From NCBI GenBank assembly GCA_020466095.1, contig CM035808.1, forward strand, positions 74,393,188-74,457,187: a DNA stretch of 64,000 nt, in the 5' to 3' direction. Origin of the DNA: Chlorops oryzae. Lineage: Eukaryota; Arthropoda; Insecta; Diptera; Chloropidae. Position 1 is the stretch's first letter; every line of letters begins with the position of its first letter. This document shows, one piece after another, positions 45,060 through 55,433 of this stretch. Position numbers and translations under genes: made by a program. A model generated the notes under the pieces. It worked only from the letters and a program-made list of their open reading frames with translations. It did no database searches and had not been told where the DNA came from.

Positions 45060-45903
45060 TGTTGGAATCTAAGGAAGCAAAGCGCTCAGACGGGTTCGTA
45101 TAAACGTTCCTTTATTCCAATGCTGAGATATAGGAAACCAAGCGCTCAGACAGGGTCGAGCGTATAATAGTCCCTATATTTCCTTTTAAATAAAATATTG
45201 TTACTAAGTTTTAATCCTTTTATTTAATGTTTGTGAATCCTTTGGTCTAAACAGAATTACTATATCCTAACATGAAACTGCCTTATGCTTCCGACGTCGT
45301 GGCCCGTGGGTGAGTACGCTCGCAGAAGAAGTCCCGTTCCAGTCGTCGAAATTCCGTTTATATAGATCAATATTGCTGATCTTGCAATATTGGAAATCCC
45401 CACAGTCCGCGATCGCCGTGGATTCTTCCCGAACACATTGCATAAGCTTGACCGCGACCTTCATTCGCAATCGTACCAACATTGCCATATTATTGTTGTT
45501 GCTGCATGAAGCTATTCCGATGTTCCTATTGCTTCTTTTGTAGTTGTTATTGTTGTTGCCAGCGATCGGATTGCAATTGTGCATTCGCTTTGCCAGTGTT
45601 GAGATTTGCCAATCGTGCATATTCGGTGCCTGTGTTGTTGTTGCTAGCAGTCGCCCTGCAAATGCATGCACCGTGTTTGTGCTTAAAGTTCTTGTAATTT
45701 CCAGCCATAGGGTCGCGCATATGCTTATGCTCGTGCTGGTGTTGTCGTTATAGTAGCCAAACTGTCTCCGTCAGCAGTTTTCGCTGGCCGCTGCTTTTCA
45801 GTAGCGTTGAATATCCTTGACGAAGAAATTCATAAGTGCAGGTCACTGCCTTTTGTTGGCAGTCAAAGGTAACCACAGGTGAGTTTGGGAGAGACTCACA
45901 ACA
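45060..45903 (-). mobile_element. LTR of gypsy copy B
   Basis: On the minus strand the LTR starts TGTTGTGAGTCTCTCCC at 45903 and ends ..GATTCCAACA at 45060. It is followed 4 nt later by TGGCGAAGCCGG, a primer-binding site, so it is a 5' LTR. It is about 180 bp longer than LTR A because of two segments absent there (about 45830-45900 and 45400-45480). Together with LTR A it forms an inverted pair 3.5 kb apart. The spurious ORFs on both strands come from its CAACAACAA tracts. Confidence 0.82.
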
Positions 45904-46356
45904 ATCGTATAAGACGCAGCCCTCCCAATGTCTCGTATTATAACAGCAAAGGGTTGGGCAAAAAATTTCAGTCACGATGCTCGCGACTCCGTTAAAAAGG
46001 GGAGAATTGGGAGTCAATATAGACTCACGAGCTACTGGTCGATGAAAAACTGCAATCTACGCGCATACATCAGATATCCACAATTTTCTAAACTGCATTT
46101 ATTTACAAGGTCGAAACATATTTGCTGCATCAGCGGTTTTTGGGAATAGCAACAAAAATTTTTTCAATGCGCTATCAAAACAATAACTTGAAATTAAAGC
46201 CAATGATCCATAATCGCGTATGCAGTCGAGAGAAGTACCCAAAAACAAAATCAAGGCATAATTTAAAAATATCGTCTTGAGAGCACGAACAACATCTTAC
46301 TGCTCTGAGGGTTAATTCCTGCACGACAAACGCGAATTCATCAAAAAGGGGAGGGA
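45904..46356 (+). other. Internal tail of an LTR element, no gene seen
   Basis: Ends with the polypurine tract aaaaaggggaggga (46343-46356) directly before the LTR at 46357. It contains a second purine run (aaaaaggggagaattggga, about 45993). Presumably the 3' end of the element that owns LTR copy 2, truncated on its left by LTR B. Confidence 0.5.
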
Positions 46357-46887
46357 TGTTGCGAGTACTCACTGTATTACTTAGCGTGAATTGATCAAGA
46401 GAAAGAGTCAATCGTTTCTGCAAGAATAGCGAATTACAGTCAAGAGCGAATAGAATAAATGAAAAGACCGAAGACGATGACGCAATATCGTCACCAAAAC
46501 AGAAATTGGAACTTTAATGCAGAAGTCGATCAGCAATTATGAGAGACTTTTTTGACAGCAGCTGATATAAGAAGTCATAGAGAACAGCAAAATTGGGGAA
46601 TAGTCGATTCCACAACAGCAATTCATCATTGCGGAAGTGTTCTATCTTTGGCGAGAGAGTGCATCCTAAGCACCTTCTCCATATAAAAGAGAATCATCAA
46701 CTTTGACAAGAGGACTCATAATCCAGTATTCCAAAATCTCAACTCCGGTGCACGTACTCACCCAAGGGCCACGACAGCGGAGCGTAGACTTAAGTGTTAG
46801 ACAGAGAATAAGGGTAGTCTATTCGAGTAAACCAGGAGATAGAATAGGAACCAAATATTGTAAATGTAATTGAAATAAGAAATAATA

Positions 46888-48176
46888 TTAGGTGTAGTAA
46901 AAAGAAATCCATTATTTTTGCATTAAATTGAGGGCTTTATTTAAGATAGTTAGAATGACCCGATTTAGGTCAAATATGCGCCGTTTTGTTCGATAACTTG
47001 TTGCCATTTTAAAGGTAATTTCATTATGCCTCTCTCATAGAAGCCCTCGTTCCTATTAGCAAAAAATTGAGACAGTCGAATTTCAGAAGCCTCTCTTGAA
47101 GCGAATGTTTCACCAGCAAAATTGTTCGCCATGGACAGGAACAGATGGTAATCACTTGGTGCCAGGTCCGGACTATAAGGTGGATGCAAAAGAACCTCCC
47201 AACGAAACTCCCGGAGCTTCTGGCGAGTCACTATCGATGTGTGTGGCCTGGCGTTGTCCTGATGGAACACAATTCCTCTCCTATTGGCCAAAGCTGGCCG
47301 CTTATGGGCGATTGCTTCCTTCAGACGGTCCAATTGTTGACAGTAGAGTTCCGAGTTAAGAGTTTTGCCGTATGGGAGCAGCTCATAGTAGATAATTCCC
47401 TGCCAATCCCACCAAACACACAGCAAAACCTTCCTGGCCGTCAATCCTGGCTCGGCCACCGTTTCCGCCGGTTCACCGTGTTTCGACCACGACCGTTTTC
47501 GCTTGACGTTGTCGTAAGTGACCCACTTTTCATCACCAGTCACCAACCGCTTCAGAAATGGGTCGATTTTGTTGCGGTTCAGCAGCGATTCGCAGATGGA
47601 AATTCGGTCTGTGAGGTTTTTTTGCGTTAACTCGTGTGGCACCCATACATCGAGCTTCTTTGTGTATCCAGCCTTATTCAAATGGTTCCAAACGGTTTTT
47701 TGTGCAATCTTTAGCTCTTTTGCAATCGAAACAGTGCTAACATGACGGTCGGACTCGATAATTTCCATGATTTTATCGACATTTTCGACAATTGGCCTTC
47801 CAGTGCGTGGTGCATCCTTGACATCGAAGTTACCGGAACGGAATCGACGAAACCCAAATTGCGCATGATTGGCTGTTACAGTATCAGGTCCATAAACGCT
47901 ATTCACATTTTTCAGCCGCCTGGCTTGCGTTTTCTCCCTTATCGAAGAAAAACTGTAAAATGTAGCGAATTTTCTCTTTGCTGATGTCCATCTTTGACAA
48001 GCTCTCAAACAAAACTGAATCAATCAATCAAAAAAGTGTCACAAAAACTTTTTTAGTAGGAACTGTCATCTTTCTAATGCCCCCTAGCGGAACACGATCG
48101 GACTTATACAACGCGAGATGCAGATAAATAACGCCATCTATTGGAAAAATAATGGATTTCTTTTTACTACACCTAA
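46888..48176 (-). mobile_element. Full-length mariner, irritans type
   Basis: 1289 bp. Both ends carry the roughly 30-bp inverted repeat TTAGGTGTAGTAAAAAGAAA.., flanked by the TA duplication (46886-46887, 48177-48178). Length, termini and a single transposase gene are those of a complete mariner. It sits inside LTR copy 2 and is probably among the youngest insertions in the window. Confidence 0.93.
46965..47991 (-). pseudogene. Mariner transposase with one frameshift
   Basis: A DD34D transposase that cuts and pastes the element. The expected start is ATG 47991-47989 (MDISKEKIRYILQFFFDKGE). An extra base in the T run at 47908-47912 shifts the frame, and from NVNSVYGPDTV onward the frame is open to the stop at 46965. 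Motifs: helix-turn-helix region with GRPIVENVDKI, WVPHELT, catalytic Asp in VTGDEKWV, Asp in FHQDNARPH and Asp in YSPDLAPSDYHLF (34 residues between the last two). Apart from the single shift it is intact; a few residues near LSMANNFAGETF look altered. Confidence 0.92.
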
Positions 48177-48236
48177 TATAATAAAAGGACTAAACTAAAT
48201 TCCTTGTGTCCTGGTTTTTATTTATGACGGATATTT

Positions 48237-49749
48237 AGGTATGTGTATTAGTCTGGAGGAGCTAGATATCATGAGACGATAAAAATTACGATTAAAAAAG
48301 TTCTTTGATACAATAAAAGGAGTCTATAAGCATTATTTAAAAACATTTGCTCTCATACAAAATATTTTTAAATGGTATGACGTTAACCGCAACGTAAAAT
48401 CAAATAGGATCGATAGCGAAATTTCAACTTTAAAAGCGAATCTTTTAAACAAAATATTTTCGTAAAATTTTAAAGTGCCGTAAAAAGTTCTTTATTGTAA
48501 AAAATCAATTGAAAAACAAAGATTTTTATCACGTTAGGTAAAAACTATTTTGAAGTCTTATAGTCACGAATATTGTGAACAAGCTCCGGTATACGTTTCA
48601 ATTGAACTAATATCTTCGAAGCTAAAAGCGTTAATAAGCAGAAAATAAACTCAAAAGAAATCAGAATGCAGTAGGGACTCGCGAACGGTAATTTGTATAT
48701 TTTTTTTTATTTTTTGTAGACAAGCTTAGGTACAACATGATACTTGGTGGAAATAAAACTAGCCCAACTAGAAGAACGAGAGCGAAGAATAACAACAAAA
48801 TCGGAAAAAAATTGGTAAGTATTAAAAAATATATGCAGAGATTTACTTAATATCTGTACATATTCAGGAGAAAGTACATAAAAGACAAAACCTTGAAAAT
48901 ATAGGTATTTTTGGCATAATGAAAACACGACATACCATTTTAGAGAGATAAAAAAAAAGTTTTTTTTAATAAATAAAGAGAAATGGAGAGAATAGTAGTT
49001 AAATAAATAACCTATACTAAACTTGAAAATATTGATGGACAAGAACTTAATTTGTATATATATAAGGAAAAAAATAACAAAACAAAAGGAGAGAGGCAAA
49101 AGAAAACAATATTCAAAAATACATTGAAAACAACACACATAAAACAAACAAAAATTAAACCAATAAGAATATTACTACATGTTACGTCTTATTTATTAAT
49201 TAATAATATAAATAATATTTGTTATTCTAAAAAATAATAATTTAATAATTGTAATATTTGCTTACGGTCTTATAAAATTTTGAGAAAAACAAATATATTC
49301 ATATATGTATGTATATAGTAGAATTGAAAAAAAATATATAAATATTATATGTTAAAACATAAGATAAACAAACAAATAAAGCCAATTGCACAGAAGCAAA
49401 AGAATAAAGTCAAAAAGAAAAGCCCAAAGAAAAGTATAATAAATGAATATTGCCAACTAATAGCATACTACAACGGTTTCATACTAATTTGGTGAATAAT
49501 TTTGTTGAAATGACGATAGTAAGGTTATTTCATTTGAAAGATTTCAGTATGGCGAAATGACGCAACTTCTCCTTAATTTCAAGCGAAATTACGAAAACGC
49601 TGAAATTACTTAAATTGGGCTATAGTGAGGACATGCTATTAGCATAATTGCAGTTTTGAAAATCGGTCACTGCTCTAAAAGACACATTACTGATTTCACA
49701 TATTCTTCAATTCTGTCAATAATAAGTAATTTATTGAATTGTGATATAA
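48237..49749. other. A+T-rich spacer
   Basis: Very low complexity. The minus-strand frame at 48707-49147 is F/Y/I-rich translation of A+T-rich DNA and is not called. No transposon termini were seen. Confidence 0.45.
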
Positions 49750-49989
49750 GTAGTGAATTGTAAGCATTATTTTTGTATAAAAGCCTATAGAAATTTCAAT
49801 AAAACATGCATAAAAGATTAATCTCTTGCCTTGCATTCATGGTTCGAGTGTATGACTACAGTCAATTTCGCAATACAATTTTTAGCACAAGATGAATTAC
49901 CTGGGCTAAAAAGGTAAGCAATTAACACACACACAAAAAACATATATTCATTTGTACTTTAGAGCATCTTCTTATGGCAAAATTGTACA
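49750..49989 (+). mobile_element. LTR right part (TATA to 3' end)
   Basis: TATAAAAGCC at about 49774, AATAAA at about 49798 and an end ..TTGTACA at 49989, followed after two bases by the primer-binding site TGGTGACCCCGACGG (49992). This is the U3-R-U5 layout of a gypsy-like LTR. The left boundary was not found. Confidence 0.65.
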
Positions 49990-49991
49990 TT

Positions 49992-50235
49992 TGGTGACCC
50001 CGACGGTCCTGTAATTTGGCACAGGATCACATTAATCCACGCAACAGCGTCCAATTATTGACGGTCCAATAACTTGGCACAGTATCAGAGCAATCCACGC
50101 AACAGCATTCAAATCAACGACGATCACGAGTGGATCAAACCAATTCACTTCAGTCACAAATTGATCAATCAGGCGTCAATCAGGATCAATCAAGTAAAAT
50201 CAGCACCTACTTAATCGGCATTAAACAGATTAAAA
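49992..50235 (+). promoter_or_regulatory. Primer-binding site and leader with a direct repeat
   Basis: The PBS TGGTGACCCCGACGG is followed by a leader in which 'gacggtcc..aa.ttggcacag.atca..aatccacgcaacagc' occurs twice (about 50002-50050 and 50058-50108). The motif 'gatcaatca' is repeated at 50160-50200. Confidence 0.6.
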
Positions 50236-50684
50236 ATGAAAGTATGCGAAAATTATGTTGCCCATCAAAATCAAATGGTGAGCAATATTGAAGTCATACC
50301 AAAAAACGTAAAAAAAAATCCATCATCAAGGAAAAACCAAGTCTATTATGAGGAACGATTACGAAGGCTGGAGGAAGCATGGTCTGCATTCGATGACATC
50401 GACAACAAAATAAGGTGCCTTCCCGGCACACCAAAAGAGCACGAATACTTCACTAACACATATCTTCGCACTTCTAACCTCTACCAAAAAATCAAAAACA
50501 TGTTTGAAAACGAATTAAAAAATTGTGCAACAGGGCAGGAGGCTAAGGAAGTAGCAATGGGTATCCATATATCAAACAAGCAACTTGACGAATTGACAAA
50601 AAACTGCTTCGGAATCAAAGAGCCTTAATGAGAGCATTAAGGCGCAGCATGGACGAAATTAGAAGCCAATACGATCAACAACAT
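50236..50684 (+). pseudogene. LTR retrotransposon gag N-terminus, truncated
   Basis: 130 codons from ATG 50236. The pattern NQVYYEERLRRLEEAWSAFD, then EHEYFTNTYLRTSNLYQKI resembles the N-terminal helical domain of arthropod LTR-element gags. It stops at 50626-50628 and is overtaken at about 50685 by an unrelated transposase fragment. It belongs with the LTR and PBS just upstream. Confidence 0.6.
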
Positions 50685-51236
50685 ACGGAAGCATATCACC
50701 AATTCTAAGCGTATACAGGATCAATTGTGCTTCGTAAAAATGTTCCCAAAGCTGTTTTTTATGAATTCATGCTTCTGCATTGCGCGAACAGGCTACTTAC
50801 TAGCCCTCGAAAAATAGCTTCCAACATAAACGTCGCCAAAGACCTTCTGCAATTGTTTGAACACAATTTTCCGATTGTTTTTGGGGAAAGTAGTGTATCA
50901 TACAACATTTATAATTTTTTGCACTTGGTATCGTACTCTGATAGATACGTCCCCATTTCAAACCTTACAGCGCATTCATTTGGAAATAACCTTCAGACTC
51001 TCAAAAAATACGTCCGGAAAACTTGTGCAATTCTGAATCAAATTGTAAAAATGGGAAAACACGACACATATTTAGAAAAAGAAAACCAAAAACTGAAATA
51101 TTCAGGCGAGCTTATTGTGGGTGCTTACTTTAGTGAGTGCTTTCTTTCAACTAAGACTCCAAAAAATTATTATCCGTTGAAGCAGATATTTCGATTAAAA
51201 TTTAGAAATTTGTTCAAAACGATATATGTTTCATAG
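50685..51236 (+). pseudogene. C-terminal fragment of a CMC/EnSpm-like transposase
   Basis: The frame reads TEAYHQF-stop-AYTGSIVLRKNV (TAA at 50706-50708), then a long open part: FYEFMLLHCANRLLTSPR, AKDLLQLFEHNFPIVFGESS, SYNIYNFLHLVSYSDRYVP, LTAHSFGNNLQTLKKYVRKT and LNQIV. The order (EFRxFLLYTGPVVL, LL.LF..F..IYG, YNxHxLxHL, FPFEN.L..LKxxxR, PLAQI) is that of the C-terminal part of transposase-like proteins I associate with CMC-type elements. The superfamily label is tentative. The 5' portion is missing. Confidence 0.55.
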
Positions 51237-51545
51237 AAGGACGGCGATTAACAATTTAAAGTTTTTTTGATGAGCTCCTTAATCCTGCTCAGTAAGCTAT
51301 ATATATAACAAGTTTAGGTCAGAGAGAATTAGAAACATTTCCTTTTCATGATATTCAATATAAATGTATATGTTTGCCAATTGATAACGAATTTGTTCTT
51401 ATACCTATTTTTGACAGCTGCGTTTAAAACAATGGAGTCTACAAATTCTAAATTGAAGAACTTCACAAAGCGCAAGCCATAAACTAATCAAAAATTTTAA
51501 GACTTTCGTTATTTAATTTCTTTTTGTTTCTCATACCAGCTAATA

Positions 51546-51705
51546 CGCTATTTACACGTTAAGATATTTCGATAATGAAACAAATTTTCGATGGCATGGG
51601 ATGCAGGGGGGAAGAGAGAAAAACGCTCCCATACCACATTCCCGCGCGTCCCTAGTCCACAAAAAGTGAGTTCCATCATCGAAATATCTTAACGTGTAAA
51701 TAGCG
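51546..51705. mobile_element. Small TA-flanked MITE
   Basis: 160 bp with inverted repeats of about 33 bp starting CGCTATTTACACGTTAAGAT, nearly perfect, flanked by TA (51544-51545, 51706-51707). The central loop is G/C-richer than the surroundings. Tc1/mariner-type by its TSD. Confidence 0.85.
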
Positions 51706-51930
51706 TATAATAAAAGCAACAAATGCGCAGAAATGGCTAAATACGAACAACTGTCATCTAAAAACGAACAACTGGTGTCTAAGATTGACAATTTACAAAG
51801 TAAATAATTGAGTATGGTTTATTTTTATAGTATATAAATAACACAAGTCGACAAAATAAAACTTTAATTTTGTTTCTGGTTTTTAATGGTTGTTTTCTGA
51901 CTCACTTAATCAGATTATATCTGAAAACAC

Positions 51931-52682
51931 AATTTTTTTTTTTAAAGTTTGATTTTGTGCTCAGGAGGACGATATTTGAAATTTGCGCGACAATTTCTAG
52001 ATTTTTCTCAAAATCTCAAGAAATATGGATGTGTTTTGCATTTTATGTATCTTGCTTAAAATAGGAAGACTGCACCATTACATCGATGTATCATGTGTTT
52101 CAATTAAAGTTTTACTTCAAGATCTATAGCCATTCAAATTTGAAAAATGTGCATATTTTTTAATTTATTTTTTCGAAATTTTTGGAATTCATTTTGATAT
52201 ATTTATTCGTTAAAAATTCTGAAAATCATGTGCTTTAAAACAATAACTGCGTATTTTACGTTTCCAAAATGTTATGGTATGCTGAAATTGGTAGAAAATT
52301 GTAGAAGTTATATGGAGTTTTCCGACTCTATTTAAATTCAAAATGCTTCAGGCAGCGGTTTGAAAAACATGTTCGACGATTTTTGCCTGATGATTTTCGG
52401 AATTTGCACCGAATAAATATATTAAAATAAATTCCAAAAATTTCGAAAATAATTCAAAAAAATCCACATTTTTCAAATTTGAATGGCTATAGATCTTGAA
52501 GTAAAACTTTGATTAAAACACATGATACACCGTTGTGAAGGTGCATTTTTCCTCTTTTAAGCAAGATACATAAAATTCAAAACACATCAATATTTCTTGA
52601 GATTTTGAGAAAACTCTAGAAATTGTCGCGAAAATTTTAAATATCGTCCTCCTGACCACAAAATCAAACATAAAAAAAAAAT
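51931..52682. repeat. Long inverted repeat, about 295-bp arms
   Basis: 51931-52229 and 52390-52682 are reverse complements at roughly 85-90 percent by eye (for example 'catttttcaaatttgaatgg..atagatcttgaagt'), separated by 160 bp. A transcript would fold into a long hairpin. No TSD was found, so either a foldback element or two inverted copies of a repeat. The frames inside each arm (51870-52064 plus and 52513-52695 minus) mirror each other and are not genes. Confidence 0.85.
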
Positions 52683-52721
52683 TATTTTCCTTCATTACTA
52701 AGTCGAGTCCAATCCAATCTT

Positions 52722-53233
52722 ATGTCGGAAATATTATCGGAGCACAAAGTGCTCCTCTCACGTATAATGCGCCAAAATGCTGTTGTGGAAAATATTATAC
52801 AAATATTTCCAATAAACACGGAAAAAAATCTTAACGAATTGGACATACTACTGGCACCTCAACCAGATCCATATGTAAGCATTGAATTCGAACAAAGAAA
52901 TAAATTTGTTATTTTACTATGAATCTTTGCAAAGGTACGCCAGATAAGAACATTTGTAAAAGAAAACATTGAGCGTTATCTACATGAGGTTCTTGGATAT
53001 GCCATTATATCAAGGTTTAATGTCGATGGCTCTTATGGCAAGAAAAGGCTGCGTGATTTCAATATTGTTTACTCTGCATTGATAGGTAAAGAGAGTCATT
53101 TACGTATATACATATGTAAACTTCACAATATTGATTTTTAATTCATGGTTTGTTTTTATCAGACGTTGTATCATACCAGGATGCGCAGCCGGATTGGGAG
53201 TTGCGGCAAGCTTTTCAACGCCAAAAGAAATAA
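52722..53233 (+). pseudogene. DUF4806-like protein, two exons, one in-frame stop
   Basis: ATG at 52722. Exon 1 (52722-53085) is open except for TGA at 52920-52922. The N-terminal part has NAVVENIIQIFPINTEKNL; after the TGA the same frame continues VRQIRTFVKENIERYLHEVL, then RFNVDGSYGKKRLRDFNIVY. This is the domain layout of DUF4806 proteins (a function-unknown domain common in arthropods, often in transposon-linked families). An intron of 77 nt (53086-53162, GTAAAG..TATCAG) joins exon 2 in phase (..ALI-DVVSYQDAQPDWELRQAF) and ends with TAA at 53231-53233. Total 144 residues counting the stop codon position. Recently damaged, or a missing upstream exon hides another start. Confidence 0.5.
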
Positions 53234-53239
53234 TTCTTT

Positions 53240-54655
53240 AAGCAAGCTGGTGCCAAAAAGCGAGGAGAAAAAAAAATGAATCCAGCCTAGAGGATGACTA
53301 ATTTTTGACGTGATAACGTCTATTAAATCGATGATAGGACACTCGAATATCGAGTATCTGACGCCGGCAAACTCAATGTGCGTTCAACATGTTCATCGTT
53401 CATTTTACGCGGCAGAAAAGGCGAAAATATGCAAAAGGCACAGACAGACAAGACTGGGACTGCCAAAAAACAATAAGAATGAAAAAAACTTCTCAATGTG
53501 TTGAGGCGAGAAGTCCGATTGTTTTGTTCTTGCCGTGATCGGCAAATTCTACGTATTCCTAGCTTTTGCGTTGTCTTCATATAGAACGTTGTCTTTCTTT
53601 CTTCGATTTCATGCTTACATTATTTTATTTTAAAAGCAACGAAAGAGTACATTAGATCCTGTTTCAGCATTACATACTCTTTGGATATGTGAAGATATCA
53701 TATTGTACATTTGTTAATAAATCGGCACAATTCAAAATTTTATAAATCTTTTGTATGTTCGATTGCATATTTCTTTAAGAAAACGAACACCTAAAAAATT
53801 AACGCTTATATTTACAGATGCAGCTATCGATTGGGAGTAATATAAGTTTAGAAAAAATATTATTTCTCCTTAGTTTTATGAGAGATTTGATGATTTTCGA
53901 GAAATACGAAATTTTAACTGTGCCGATTTAGTAGCAAGTGTGCGATATGTTAAAGAAAATAACAGAGCAATAAAATATTTTCACTCCCCCTTCATACTAT
54001 ATCGAAATTTTGAAAATTTGCGTGTCGCTGTTCGTTTGTATGAGCGTAAGGTGCAATTAGTGTGAAGCTGTCATGTGTTTGTTGTATTTTCGTAACAACA
54101 AATTACAACAAACACATGACAGCCTCCGCTTCGGCCTTAGCTTCATGATAATTGCAGCCTTGGATATCTTAGTATTTATACACTCTTTGGTTACATTACT
54201 CCAACCTACAATTCTCATAAGCATTATGCGGATTAACATATAAGACGTAACAAAATTGTCCGAAAATTTTCCTGCAATTTTTCACGAACTCATATTAATT
54301 GTGTAGATTAATTTTTTTAAATAACAATTGGTACATCATCTTACTCTGCACGTTAAATATATGTACTGTGCCAAGTAAAAATTTATTTTTGTTTGAACAG
54401 GGCTTGCAAAGATTTTTAAAACAAAGGCAGGGGTGATCGGTGCTCGGACCTGAAAATTTTTAAAAGTGGGAGATTTTTAAAGAGTGGTAGATTCGTATAA
54501 AAAGTTGCAGATTTAAAATTGTTTAAGATATTAATAAAGTATATCACATCTGATCATGTAGAAAATTGGGAAACTTACATACATATTTTTGCCATTCTTG
54601 ACATTAGGAAGCTGCCAACATATTTTTCAATAAAACATAACATTCATGGTGGATG
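53240..54655. other. Spacer with a short perfect hairpin
   Basis: 54067-54086 (GCTGTCATGTGTTTGTTGTA) and 54104-54123 are perfect 20-bp inverted copies with a 17-nt loop. The rest is A+T-rich without recognised genes. Confidence 0.5.
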
Positions 54656-55433
54656 GAATTTTGGCCGCGTGAATTAAGCCCGCGATAAGTTTTTGGTCGC
54701 GGCCTAAATTCATTTTGCGAATGAAATATGACCGCGATAAAAAATCAAAGTTTTATCGCGGTCAAAATTCATTTTTTCATTGCGGCCTTATTTCATTCGC
54801 AAAATGAATTAAGACCGCGCGGTCAAAATTCATTTTTTCGATTCGCAATGAAGACCCTAATCATTTTCATTGCGCTAAAATCGCAATTTAAGACCGCGCG
54901 GTCAAAATAGCGGTGTTATAGCGAAAAAACCAATGACATAAAAATATTTTTCGAAAAAACGGGTTTTCTCAAATAACGGGAAAACTGTCCGATAGAAAAT
55001 TTTTTTTTGCCATTTTCGGAATCTGCGGAAAATTTCACTATAGAATTCAGATCTTTGGTTCTTGGAGCATTTCGGTGTAAACTAGTGTAATTGATAATAT
55101 TTCGTCGGAATTCATTTTTGAAACGAAAAAATGTATTTTGACCGCGCGGTCTTAATTCATTTTTCGAATGAAATAAGGCCGCAACAAAAAAATGTATTTT
55201 GTTGACCGCGCGGTCTCAATTCATTTTGCGAATGAAATAAGGCCGCAATGAAAAAATGAATTTTGACCGCGCGGTCTTAATTCATTTTGCGAATGAAATA
55301 AGGCCGCAACGAAAAAATGAATTTTGACCGCGATAAAACTTTGATTTTTTATCGCGGTCATATTTCATTCGTAAAATGAATTTAGGCCGCGACCAAAAAC
55401 TTATCGCGGGCTTAATTCACGCGGCCAAAATTC
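54656..55433. mobile_element. Foldback-type element with GACCGCGCGGTC units
   Basis: The outer 185 bp (54656-54840 and 55249-55433) are near-perfect inverted repeats starting GAATTTTGGCCGCGTGAATT. Next to the right arm, 61-bp units (..ttttgaccgcgcggtcttaattc.. ggccgcaa) occur in tandem at about 55124, 55185 and 55249. The palindrome GACCGCGCGGTC recurs in all of them and in the left arm. The centre (54910-55110) is unique. No coding potential and no clear TSD. Structure fits foldback-like elements with tandem-repeat arms. Confidence 0.8.

Larger units (their letters stand above)
46357..48236 (+). mobile_element. LTR copy 2 (same family as 31761), split by a mariner
   Basis: Begins TGTTGCGAGTACTCACTG after a polypurine tract, so it is a 3' LTR. 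The first part is 46357-46887 and it resumes at about 48179 with 'ataaaaggactaaactaaat' to 'ttatttatgacggatat'. It shares the core GTACTCACCCAAGGGCCACGAC with the gypsy A/B LTRs (there CCCACGCGCC / CCCACGGGCC), a conserved promoter-proximal motif. Confidence 0.78.

Noticed and set aside
45267..45753. Gln/Asn- or Leu-rich ORFs on both strands of the LTR
   Set aside because: Products of CAACAACAA tracts in the gypsy LTR; the same frames appear in LTR A at 41044.
47096..47984. Several plus-strand ORFs of 75-160 codons
   Set aside because: Antisense shadows of the mariner transposase.
48707..49147. 146-codon minus-strand ORF rich in F, Y and I
   Set aside because: Low-complexity A+T-rich DNA read as codons; no homology pattern.
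53162..53230. Possible THAP-type zinc finger (CIIPGC..)
   Set aside because: The competing frame joins the DUF4806-like exon through a phase-correct intron and ends at a stop; the THAP reading lacks the later C, H and AVPTIF-like signals.
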